Assembly (NCBI GenBank): GCA_033558025.1
Contig: JAUCEF010000007.1
Location: forward strand, 1,550,001-1,614,000
DNA length: 64,000 nt
Direction: 5' to 3'
Origin: Phytophthora sp. 'mugwort'
Taxonomy: Eukaryota; Oomycota; Peronosporomycetes; Peronosporales; Peronosporaceae
The notes beneath the pieces were generated by a model. The model was not told the origin of the DNA. It searched no databases and saw only the letters and a program-made list of their open reading frames with translations. The position numbers and the translations under genes were made by a program. Below, piece by piece: positions 1-9,200 of this stretch. Numbering within the stretch: the first letter of the stretch is position 1; each line of letters starts with the position of its first letter.

Positions 1-58
1 ATATACTTGTCATTGTTTTTCACTGTTACAGATTTTGACAATTAGATATAATTTATTA

Positions 59-1687
59 ACCGGTTCATCCGAATAGTATACTGGTATAATAGCAATAGTG
101 CACCACTGAGAACGGATATTCTACTCGGAGGGTGTTTTATTTGAAGGGTTTACAACTCACAGACCAAATTCGCCGTCCTCATCTATATCATCAACCTCCT
201 CGGCGCTCGCTTCATCCAGACTGTGCAGCCATTCCGCACAAAATGCATCGCCGTAAACGTCGTGCTTAGCCACGTACCAGTCTTCGTACTCGTCGTAGAA
301 GCCCGCTCCGCCGACAGACTTCATGACCACCTCGTCCGGCACACTCGCCCACGCTTCCTTGACCCAGCCAGCAACCTCGCGTACCGATTGCGGTCGAGGA
401 TAGCCCCCCACGCGTATATTGCACGCGATGTGACGTCTTCCACTGATAGATGAGTGGCGCAATGCGGTCTTTAATGACTTGTAAATATCAATATCTCCAG
501 CTTGGAGATATGGTGTGCAGCCACCAGATACGACGATCATGTGGATCTTCTTTGCTGCGCATCGGGCCTTGATGTCCTTTGATATATGTGCGCTCATACT
601 GTCCCAGACCAACGCCTTACCGGGTAAGTGATCCATCAGCACCGGGAAAACGAGATCAAGCCAGCGAATTGAGCAACGCGCTGTCGACCGACGCACGCTT
701 CTGTGTGACGACGTAGACCCCACCTACTTTCTCGATCGAGGAGCTGATACCCGACGTGCCGTGGAACAATTCTTCCAAACGACGAATGGCGGTAGCTTGG
801 TGCCCTCGGCGGTCACGGCCAACAGGGCCGTCACACTCATTGACGCGAAGCCGGTAGAGCGCAGCACCATGTGATGTGCACAACAAAGTCCACCGTTCCA
901 CGACGCGGGTCCTCGAAGTATACGGGCGTTTCGTCCATGAGAACGGTGCGAGACAAATCCACGCGTGGTTTCAGCTTTGCGAGATAACTCGTGAAACTGA
1001 CGGCATGCCGTACGAGCTCATCATCACTTAGAGTCGTCAGATTGGTGGTACGCCTTAGCGAAAGGCCGCAGCGGCGCATAAATGCCCCGAGCCATCGCTT
1101 TGAAGCAGCGAAGGTGTCATCATTCAACACTGTGCGAGCATGGTGGATGGCAGAGGCTTGGATCCACTGGCATGAAGCCTTCTGGTGCTGCGCGCGCATG
1201 AACACGATGTCGTCGAACAGAACATCTTCTATCTCCCCGAGGCGCGGGCGAGCTCCAGCACCCGAAGTCGCAGCTGGTCGTTCGAGGCTTGTCGAATGAC
1301 GTCACGATGCTTGAACCAATAGCGAATCTGTGCGGCCGAAATCTTCCAGCCTTTCTCTACGCTAAATGTGTCGGAGCGCACGTGAGGTCACGCAGTTTGC
1401 ATGCCTGTCAATCCAGTCAAGGACCTCCCTCTTCTCGGAAATTGTCTTGGAAACGCACTGGCGTGGCATAGAGAGAAATTGTAGGTAGTGCTGGGTGTGT
1501 GGTTTTCAGTCATTTTTTTAAAACTGAGGGTCGAGCGCGTAGCAGAGATCGCTTGCAGGCACAAACTAGTAGCTCATGTTTGTATAATATTTGGAGGGTA
1601 TGTTAGCTATTATTGTACTAGACGAAAGGGTTTTGTATTCGGAGGGGTATATTATTTGGAGAGGATACACTATTCGGAAGAACCCGT
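59..1687 (-). mobile_element. Tigger/pogo-like DNA transposon with both TIRs
   Basis: The left end (from 59) reads ACCGGTTCATCCGAATAGTA. The reverse complement of the right end (from 1687) reads ACGGGTTCTTCCGAATAGTG, so the two ends form an imperfect terminal inverted repeat of about 22 bp with three mismatches. Each end is bordered by TA (57-58 and 1688-1689), the target duplication expected for the Tc1/mariner/pogo superfamily. The element is about 1.63 kb and holds one transposase reading region on the minus strand. It is a full-length but disabled copy, because the reading frame is broken. Confidence 0.8.
157..1469 (-). pseudogene. Broken pogo/Tigger-family DDE transposase
   Basis: Cut-and-paste transposase of the CENP-B/jerky/pogo type, read from an ATG at 1469 (MPRQCVSK...) to a stop at 157. 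Frame changes near 1390, 1240, 880-840 and 660 break it into pieces. Three catalytic acidic positions are still visible in order: TVLMDETPVYFED (about 940), WDSMSAHISKD (about 600) and GDIDIYKSLK (about 490), a DDD-type triad. The N-terminal third contains a CENP-B-like helix-turn-helix region. The C-terminus is acidic (EEVDDIDEDGEF), common in this group. It lies inside the TIR-bounded element and is the only coding region there. The frameshifts make an active protein unlikely. Confidence 0.75.
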
Positions 1688-1689
1688 TA

Positions 1690-2594
1690 TATAGCACTTC
1701 TTGGAGAAATACATATTATTATATTAATATTTCTGATTAACAAACTTTTGTCCAGTAAAGCGGGTGCTTGACAAAGCTTTACTCGCGTAACGAAAGTTAT
1801 CAAGGTTTAGCGCACTGGACACCGGGCTACTAATCAGAATAGTCTGAACAGCTTGCTGTTGACAAATATACTGATGCTCCATGTTTTGAAAAATGTTTTA
1901 GCATATTTGCTGGCCATGTTTTTCTTAATCATGTCATCTTAGCAAATTCGAAGTAGAAGCAAACAACCTAACATAATTTTTTAAAAAAAAATGGTCGTGT
2001 AATATTTGTTTAAGTGTTATGTTGTGACTGCATCAATTATTTTTCTTCCCAACTAATCAGGTTGTTAGTTAGAGCTTGAGTTAAAACTTCACGTGCACCG
2101 TCAAGGGTGGAGGAGACCGTACGTGTTGCACGAGGCGACTATATTACGTGAGAAAGTAAGTGAACATGGGAGGCGAGGAAGACGCGATGTGCAAAATCGA
2201 ACATACCTCAGAGTTTACCATGAGAACAATGTTGCGTCGCAGCCAACCTTAATGGCGCTCTTTGGCACTTGGTCGTAGTCTAGTACTAAGTAGTCTGCTG
2301 GATCCGGAGATAAGCCTCTGCTCTTGGTGAATTTTTGCCCTGGTGAGGTTAGCACTTACATATCTGTATTCTAGCAAATGTGGCAGACATATTTCCAGCT
2401 ATTCGAGAAGACGAAGCCATATCGCCTGCCATGTCAGTGACACGATGTCACACAGGCGTCTTGCCCGTGATTGACGCGGCAGCTACAATGAATAAATGTT
2501 TTACCGAGTCGTTATTAAAGTTGTGAACCCGAAGGTAACGCTAAGGCAATTATATATTTAAATATATCTTCGGATCAAAAGCGCCATTCTTGAA
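1690..2594. other. AT-rich intergenic spacer, no gene seen
   Basis: Between the transposon and the ankyrin-PH gene the sequence is AT-rich with homopolymer runs. Only short reading frames occur, none with a recognisable domain. I see nothing functional beyond possible 3' UTR sequence of the gene that ends at 2595. Confidence 0.5.
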
Positions 2595-3512
2595 TTACTC
2601 CGGCAAGCTGCGCCTTCCAAGCGGTAAGGGAGACGGAGGCCGTAGCTCACTATACCTCCCCATAGCCCGTCGACTTGATTGATCAAGTTTTCGTTTGAAT
2701 CGTCGGTCCCTTGCAGTAAACGCACTGCTAGCTCGAAAGGCTTTCACCCACGCGCATCGATCATTCGGCGGCTCCCATCCGTCGGTGGCGAAAGCGAATT
2801 CGTGGTAGAGCGCCATTTCTTGCTTCGGGACGGTCTCACCTTTGCTCAAAAGCTGCTGCACTTTGACGCCGTCTACGTGAAACTCATAGGGAGTCCAAGA
2901 CGGAATCACAATCATGGAGCTGGAACTGAACTGCAATATTTTATCTGGACGCACTTGATCTGGCTGATCGAAGATGCAGAGAGCCGCTGTCGAATACTTC
3001 GAGTCGCAAGCCAACACAATGCACCAGCACCGTTTCCATCGCGGCACCGCCACTTTAGCTGACATGTCTAACCATCCACTCTGCAGCTGAACACGCTGCA
3101 TCAGCACACGCGAAGCTTCCCGTCGGTCCTTCATCCATGCAAGATCCAAAGCTGTAAAGCCGTCGGCATTCCGAGCGAAGAGGTTGGCGCCAGCATCTAG
3201 CAGAATCCCAATCGCCGTGGCCTTATTGTTGCAAGCTGCGTAATGCAGCGCCGTGTTCTTGTGCTTGGTGCTGTCCACGATGTTCACGTCCGCGCCGTAG
3301 GCTATCAAGACGCGGACGCATCCTGCCACGCTAGTGGTGTTCTTGACGCTTGTGACAGCCATGAGCGGTGTTAGTCCTCTCACAGGGTGCTTGCGATTCA
3401 CCATGGCGTTAGGCTGCATATCGACTGCCAGAAGCTCCTCCAGTTTGTCCAGACGAGCTTTCTTGGCGGCGCGCCAGACACTCCAGCCCTCTCCCCACAG
3501 TAAGCTCAGCAT
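2595..3512 (-). CDS. Ankyrin-repeat and PH-domain protein (no RING)
   Basis: Single-exon gene for 305 aa. I chose the ATG at 3512 (MLSLLWGEGW); the upstream in-frame codons are AGC and TTG. Residues about 45-135 form two to three ankyrin repeats (GLTPLMAVTSV, NTALHYAACNNKA, GFTALDLAWMKDRREA). Residues about 145-270 look like a pleckstrin-homology domain: it opens with SGWLDMSAKVAVPRWKRCWC and ends with a tryptophan helix (CAWVKAFRASSAF). Such proteins usually bind phosphoinositides and protein partners at membranes; the substrate here is unknown. Its neighbour at 3737-5074 has the same ANK-PH order and clearly shares ancestry, but that one continues into a RING finger. This copy stops after a basic, proline-containing tail, so it would lack ligase activity. 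An initiator-like site lies about 35 nt upstream. Confidence 0.8.
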   Translation of the reverse strand: MLSLLWGEGWSVWRAAKKARLDKLEELLAVDMQPNAMVNRKHPVRGLTPLMAVTSVKNTTSVAGCVRVLIAYGADVNIVDSTKHKNTALHYAACNNKATAIGILLDAGANLFARNADGFTALDLAWMKDRREASRVLMQRVQLQSGWLDMSAKVAVPRWKRCWCIVLACDSKYSTAALCIFDQPDQVRPDKILQFSSSSMIVIPSWTPYEFHVDGVKVQQLLSKGETVPKQEMALYHEFAFATDGWEPPNDRCAWVKAFRASSAFTARDRRFKRKLDQSSRRAMGRYSELRPPSPLPLGRRSLPE

Positions 3513-3536
3513 GCTCAAACTTTGCTACTAGACGAC

Positions 3537-3552
3537 GTTTTGGCAAGTGATA
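3537..3552 (-). promoter_or_regulatory. Initiator-like element of the ANK-PH gene
   Basis: On the minus strand TATCACTTGCCAAAAC fits the oomycete initiator core (YTCAYTYY) with an A/C-rich stretch after it. The presumed +1 A is at 3548, giving a 5' UTR of about 35 nt, the same spacing as in the next gene of the cluster. Confidence 0.4.
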
Positions 3553-3736
3553 TACCTACTTACCCGCTTGCACCCAGTTCTAGCTGCAGGTCAACCCATC
3601 GGCAATATTGCTGTTATCAGTAGTGCACCAACACCAGTTCACCCTAAAATCAGAAAGTCATGAACCCTACTTAACGGAAATGTTGTACATGTATGTTCAT
3701 TTTTTTAAACTTTACACAAACAAGCACATCAGTTCT

Positions 3737-5074
3737 TCAATCCTGGATCCTAACGACGCCATCCACATGGGCGCGGCAAACTGGACACGACGAGTTTTCC
3801 AGTGTGACGGCTCTTATGCAGTCGTAGCAGCCAGCAACATGGCCGCATGGAATACAGACCGCATCTCGATGGTTTTCGACGCAGACAATGCATCGGTCTC
3901 GAAGCAGTGGTTGTGGCTCATTAGGGTCGCTGCTGATCGTGATCACCGTTGCCAGTGGAAATCTTTCCTGCGCGGATGAGGTTCGAGACTCTGGTATGTC
4001 GCCCCAGACATAGCCGTTGTCGTCTTCGACGAATGTTGGTGCTGAGGCACGGGCCACGGGTTGGGCTGGTTCTGGGGCTACAAATGACCCCACCTTGCCC
4101 GCTTGCACGGACGTATCGAAGCTGCGCGGGTCTTCGACTGGCGGAGTAACGCGAGGGAGTGGTGCAACATCAGCTGCAGGATTATTACACCTCGCGCTCG
4201 ATCTGTGCGGCGAGTCCACGTAAGTAGAGCTGACGGTCGTGTTGGTGCAGTCGCATCCGCGTTGTCGACTTCCCAAGGCTCTCATCCACGCCTCGCGACC
4301 CGTTCCCGTGTCGCAAGCGAACACATACTCGCGCGGTTGCATATTTGCCTTGCGGACGTGGATTCGTCCCGACGATTTGTAGCGACTGTAGCGTCGAGAG
4401 GAAAGACGTTGGTAGATGACCCGCGTGTCGAGCTTGAAGCCGTTCGCCTTTCCGTCCGCAAACATCGAGCAGTGCGTGATGTCAGCCAAGCTGTCTTGCC
4501 AGATCACTGCGTCAGGATGTGCTTTGTCAGGCCTCTGGAAAATGCAAAGCTCGGTCGCGGTGCGTGTCGAATTGCACGCGAACAGCACACACCAACGCCG
4601 CTTCCAGAAGCCCAGCAGTGACTTGGAGCGTAGATACAGCCAGCCACTGTGCACTTGCAGTCGAGAGGTTAGAGCCGCGGCCGCCTCCTTCCGTCCACGG
4701 AGTCTCGCCACGTCCAGCGCTGTGTGGCCCTTGCCGTTCAGGGCGAACACATTAGCTCCGGCATCCAGCAGCAGCTCCAACTGGGCGATACGGTTGTTGT
4801 ATGCCGCATAGTGCAGCGCCGTGTTCTGGTGTTTCACTCTGTCGGTGGCGTCCAGATCGGCGCCCAAGTTGATCAAAGAGCGCACGGTCTCGACCCCGTA
4901 CTTCTTTGTAGCTGCGACCATCAGTGGAGTCGTGCCTTTTATCGGGTGCGGGTGGTCCAGTAGCGCTTGGACGTCGTCGTCGGACTCTTTGCTCACGAGT
5001 TGCTGGAGCTTCTTGGCATTGCAACTCTTGGCAGCGCGCCATAGCGCGATCTCTTCCTTGTCGCTCTTGGTCAT
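3737..5074 (-). CDS. Ankyrin-PH-RING protein, probable E3 ubiquitin ligase
   Basis: Single-exon gene for 445 aa from the ATG at 5074 (MTKSDKEEIALW). Residues about 45-135 are ankyrin repeats (TTPLMVAATKKYG, NTALHYAAYNNRI, GHTALDVARLRGRK). Residues about 140-275 are a PH domain (SGWLYLRSKSLLGFWKRRWC, then REAWMRALGS). The C-terminal 50 residues are a C3HC4 RING: CIVCVENHRDAVCIPCGHV, then CYDCI and CPVCR, with all eight zinc ligands visible. Family knowledge says the RING recruits an E2 enzyme while ankyrin and PH modules choose substrate and membrane site; this is inferred, not shown. A Ser/Pro-rich linker of about 110 residues separates PH and RING. The gene sits 166 bp downstream of the RING gene and 224 bp upstream of its ANK-PH paralogue, all on the same strand. 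The start is supported by a near-perfect oomycete core promoter 24-39 nt upstream. Confidence 0.85.
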   Translation of the reverse strand: MTKSDKEEIALWRAAKSCNAKKLQQLVSKESDDDVQALLDHPHPIKGTTPLMVAATKKYGVETVRSLINLGADLDATDRVKHQNTALHYAAYNNRIAQLELLLDAGANVFALNGKGHTALDVARLRGRKEAAAALTSRLQVHSGWLYLRSKSLLGFWKRRWCVLFACNSTRTATELCIFQRPDKAHPDAVIWQDSLADITHCSMFADGKANGFKLDTRVIYQRLSSRRYSRYKSSGRIHVRKANMQPREYVFACDTGTGREAWMRALGSRQRGCDCTNTTVSSTYVDSPHRSSARCNNPAADVAPLPRVTPPVEDPRSFDTSVQAGKVGSFVAPEPAQPVARASAPTFVEDDNGYVWGDIPESRTSSAQERFPLATVITISSDPNEPQPLLRDRCIVCVENHRDAVCIPCGHVAGCYDCIRAVTLENSSCPVCRAHVDGVVRIQD

Positions 5075-5097
5075 AACCACCTGCTCAAACGAACAGC

Positions 5098-5113
5098 AAA
5101 TCGAAGAATGAGC
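5098..5113 (-). promoter_or_regulatory. Oomycete initiator plus flanking promoter region
   Basis: The minus strand reads GCTCATTCTTCGATTT, which matches the published oomycete core promoter consensus GCTCATTYYNCAWTTT at all but one position. The presumed transcription start is the A at 5109, leaving a 34-35 nt leader before the ATG at 5074. This also supports assigning the DNA to an oomycete. Confidence 0.65.
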
Positions 5114-5239
5114 ACGTTGATGGATTGACAACTGACAACTGCAACAAATATCCAGTACACACGGAAGTGGCTACATGTACCTATATTAAAATAGAAGCCT
5201 AAAAAACGCTACGACGAGAGCTGCCTTCGGTCGGTTCTA

Positions 5240-6133
5240 TCAGGAGACTCGAAAGGCCGCGCTGTCTGCGATCTCATGTCGGCATACGGGGCACGGGGCG
5301 TCTCGGTGGAGTCGCTGGATGCACGTCAAGCAGAAACTGTGGCCGCATGGGACTAATACGCGATCCACCGAGTCCGTCAGACAGACCACACAGATCAACG
5401 CCTTCTCGGCGTCTCTCTTCTCTCTCAGCGCCTGCTCGAGCAGCTTCTGCGCCGCTCGTTGGTCTTCCTCCGCCAGAGCCGCACGGTGCTGCAGACGCAG
5501 CATCTCGGCCAGCAGCTCTTCGTAGCTCGTGCTTAGGGACACGTTCAGCCGCGCCAGCAACGCATTCACCTCGGCCACCACTCCGACAGTTGAAGCTTCT
5601 GCTCTTTTCAGCTCCCAGTCATTGGTCCATATGTCGACGTCCTTGGCACTCCTGCGTGCCCCTACAGACTGGAAGAAGTAGATCTGCGATACCGCGTACC
5701 ATCTGATGCATGTCATAGACACCTGCACCTTGACCTCTCCGCCGCAGCTGGGCTCCTCCTCGCCGCGTACTTTGCCGTAGCGTAGCACGCCGTCGCTGTC
5801 CGCCACCGCCACGATCTCCCCGGGTGTGCAGGAGCGCAGCGGCGCCAGCTGCACACTGGCGCGATCCACTGCGGACAGCGGCTCGCCCACAAGATGCCGC
5901 AGTTGCTCCTCGATGAGAAGCGGCAATTGGTCGTATCTGGCTGTGTCAGGTCCTTGGCGCGCCGAGTCAACCAGCGACTGCCCTGCGCGTGTTGGCGACT
6001 CGACGCCAAGCGGATCTGATCCATCGCGGACCCCGTTAGAGTCGTTCCAGAAGGAGGAACTGTGCATGTGCGCACTGCAGGAGGTAGGCGAGCCGCCCTC
6101 GCCGTCTGCAGCCAGCGGCGACGCGTTCACCAT
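5240..6133 (-). CDS. RING-finger protein duplicated from the sacsin-like C-terminus
   Basis: Probable 297-aa protein, starting at ATG 6133 (MVNASPLAADG). The frame is open further upstream into the 3' end of the neighbouring gene, but that part reads antisense-like sequence and is not used. The middle segment (VQLAPLRSCTPGEIVAVAD, then LRYGKV) and the end (a coiled-coil, then CVVCLTDSVDRVLVPCGHSF, CLTCI, CPVCR) match, piece by piece, the last roughly 300 residues of the giant protein encoded at 6250-21979 (VELAPLRSCLPGELVAVED, LCYGKI, CAVCLESRVNRVLIPCGH, CPICR). The RING is C3HC4 and complete. It is best explained as a tandem partial duplication that kept only the GEIVAV module, coiled coil and RING. 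It lies only 116 bp after the parent gene's stop codon, same strand. Likely role: E3 ligase or competitor of the parent. Confidence 0.8.
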   Translation of the reverse strand: MVNASPLAADGEGGSPTSCSAHMHSSSFWNDSNGVRDGSDPLGVESPTRAGQSLVDSARQGPDTARYDQLPLLIEEQLRHLVGEPLSAVDRASVQLAPLRSCTPGEIVAVADSDGVLRYGKVRGEEEPSCGGEVKVQVSMTCIRWYAVSQIYFFQSVGARRSAKDVDIWTNDWELKRAEASTVGVVAEVNALLARLNVSLSTSYEELLAEMLRLQHRAALAEEDQRAAQKLLEQALREKRDAEKALICVVCLTDSVDRVLVPCGHSFCLTCIQRLHRDAPCPVCRHEIADSAAFRVS

Positions 6134-6249
6134 GGCGTTCGTTAGCTGATGGTTCTCTTTCTCTGTACAGTTGCTTCTCTTCAACCTGATTAATACATTT
6201 AGCCAATCATAAATGGACAATCGAATTCTTCTATCCCCTAATGTTGCAC

Positions 6250-9200
6250 TTAGGACGGGACGTGAAAGACGGAGCTGGAGACGAAGTTCTGGCGGCATAT
6301 CGGGCACGAGGGAGGCCGCAGCTGCTGCACGCAGGACGCGCAGTAAATGTGGCCACACGGGATTAGCACGCGGTTAACCCGGCTCTCGAGGCACACGGCG
6401 CATACGAGCGAGTCCTGCATCTCCTTCTTCTCGCGGATCACCGTGTCGATCTGCGCCGCGGCTGCACGGCGACCGGCTTCAGCCACGTCGAGACGGCGCT
6501 GCAGTTGAAGATTCTCGGCCATCAGGTCCTCGACGCTCGTGTCCAGCGTCACGTTCAGTCGGGACAGTAGATCGTTAACAGCCGACAAGACGTTCGCGGA
6601 AGACGCCACCACGGCCGGCTTCTTAATACTGGAACAGCCGGACACAACATCGCCACTGACTTGCGCAATCGCTACGACCGACGAGGGTAACGTGACGTGC
6701 TCGGAGACGTCCTTTGCTTGCCTTCCAGTCTCTAATCTAGCCGTAATGTTGCGGCTACTGCTGCCGCTGGTTCCCACACGGGCGGAGCGGAAGAAAAACA
6801 ATTGCGTAGCCTGCATCCGTTGTGTTGACGAGCTGTTCACCTTCACTTCATATCGACTCACACCCGCTACGTCACTCGATTCTTCTCTTAGAATCTTGCC
6901 GTAGCACAACGTTCCGCTTGCGTCTTCTACGGCGACAAGCTCTCCAGGGAGACACGAGCGCAACGGAGCCAGCTCCACGTTGGCGCAGTCGACATCACAC
7001 AAAGGTTGTCCTAGTACTCCACGAAGCCTCTCCACGATCATCACGGGGTCTTCGTAGATGTCAAGCAGCTGCAATACGTTAGGAATCTCCATCTCGTCGC
7101 ACGTCAAGATTGATTCGAGCACGGAACAGTCCTGCAGTATTCCGCCAAGGATCTGGTTGATGCATCGAGCGACCAAATGGCTCACGCGCATTCCCATCTC
7201 AGAGCGTGCGTCAAGCGCCCGCTTTGAAATGTAAATCCGTCTTCTTGTCTGGTCCAAGAAGGACAAACTACCCTCGCGCGACGTCTTCGTCACGTCAATT
7301 CTACGAGCAGGGAACTCCAACTTTGCAAGAAAGCGCGTGTGCAGCTCCAGCACGCACTTGACTTCATACGTTGCCAGATTCGTGATCCGTTGATTGAGGT
7401 CTTCAAAATCGGGGATCAATCCAAACGCGTCATACGATGAAGCTTTCTGCTGTTGCGCCGTGATGACTTTCCGCAAGCCGTCACCAAAATGCTGCGAGGC
7501 CAATACGCTGTTAAAGTGCGCGATCTCGTCACTAGCCGGCAGCTCGGTTGGACTGTCGCCACCATCTATCTCTTCCGTCACAACACTGGTAATTCCTGGC
7601 ACCCCCAGTATCTTGCAGCATCTCGTGCTGATATGAGGATGAACCACATGCAGTTCCGTGAGATTAATACTTGAACAAAGCGATGCTGAGTCGTTGTAGG
7701 CCATCACCAACATTGACTGCATAACTGCCAGACCAGACGGAAGGAAGATGTTCTTCTTCTCTTCCAGTGAGAGGCGATGATTGGACTCGGTTATGGCGGC
7801 GACGAGAAGATCAATTGCACGAATAACTGCGATCAGTTCGTTCAAGTTTAGTGGCTGACCACAGCATTCTTCATTCAAGTCACGCAGCAGCCGAATGTAA
7901 TCGCTCACTTCGGGGGTTTCTTTGGAGCCCATGTGACGGAATAACGCGTCATAGGCGCCAAACACTCGAGGGACTTCAAACATCAATGGAGCTAAGTTCT
8001 CGCCTAGATGAAAGAAGAGACGAGAGCCCTTGACCAGAGTAGAACCCACTGGGATAACTGCCGCATCTATGAGCCGTTGCTGGGTTTCTGCTCGCAACTC
8101 TCCCCAATTCTCCTGCAGAAACTTGAAAATTGCCTGAAACACTTCAACCATAGGCAAAAAGAAGTGCCAATCTAATGATCGAGATGAGATCGCACGATCG
8201 CCGTTCGTAATAGACAGCAAGTGGTCGACAACTTGACTCTGAGCAGGTGGAGATTTAATTTTCAAACGACTATAAAGAACGCGCGGTGGTAGCGCTACGT
8301 TGGTCAAAATCGGCATGGTAGAGTACACCAGCGCCTGATCATCAGGAGTAGCACAATCCGAGTATTTGCGGACAACAGAACGGGACGTAAACTGTCCTGT
8401 TTGTCGTTCCCGAGAGTCGAGTGCATCTCCGCTTGAAGACTCCAATGCATTGAAAGTTTCATACACGACAGCAGGGACGAACGATAGCGGCGTTATTCGC
8501 TCGAAAAAAGACCGTGACCGATCAAACTTGTCAAAATTTTGGACGAAAAACTGATGCAATGTCGTGATGAGATGTTCGTCATCGAGCGTTAAGGACTGTT
8601 TCCCCGAACATTGTCCATCGATGCGTTCTGCACACTCCACAAAAATGTCGACAGTAACTTCGGTTTGCAACCCAATTTCTCCCATCAGATCCAGCCACTC
8701 AATGGTTCGATAGCGTTGGGCAGGAAATCGTCCGCGGACACCGGCAAAAATTGTGGCGAGCACACTGTTTCGAGGATCACAATAGGCACTCGCTGGGTGA
8801 TAACTTGTCTCTTCACTGTCTTCGTCACGGAATAGTGCCGATGTCTTGAGTATAGTCATCAATTCCGCATTTCCACGTAGTGATTGCCATTTCTGCAGAA
8901 GAATAAGCATTATCTGGTTGCGTTGGGGGTCTAGCAGTTCACTGTACATCGGAAGCATGTAGATCAGGAGTTTACTGTCACTCATTTCTTCCACACCAAG
9001 CTCCTTGTAGAACGCGTTAAGACGTGGATTACTCTTAAGAAAACATTGCTGGGCATCCGGAGGTAGCGGAATGTCAGCCAAGTTAAGATCCGGCGGGATT
9101 AAGAAAAAATCCTGTCCACCATGAATTGCGCACGGTACATTGCGAATATTCACAAAAATCGGCAGTTGTTTCAGTTTTTCCAACTGGACGCGATTGTAGC

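Noticed and set aside
4103..4621. 172-aa plus-strand frame inside the ANK-PH-RING gene
   Set aside because: Shadow of the GC-rich minus-strand coding sequence; arginine-rich and without domains.
6134..6358. Upstream extension of the RING gene frame to 6358
   Set aside because: It runs through the 3' end of the sacsin-like gene on the same strand in another frame and has no homology; the ATG at 6133 is the more natural start.
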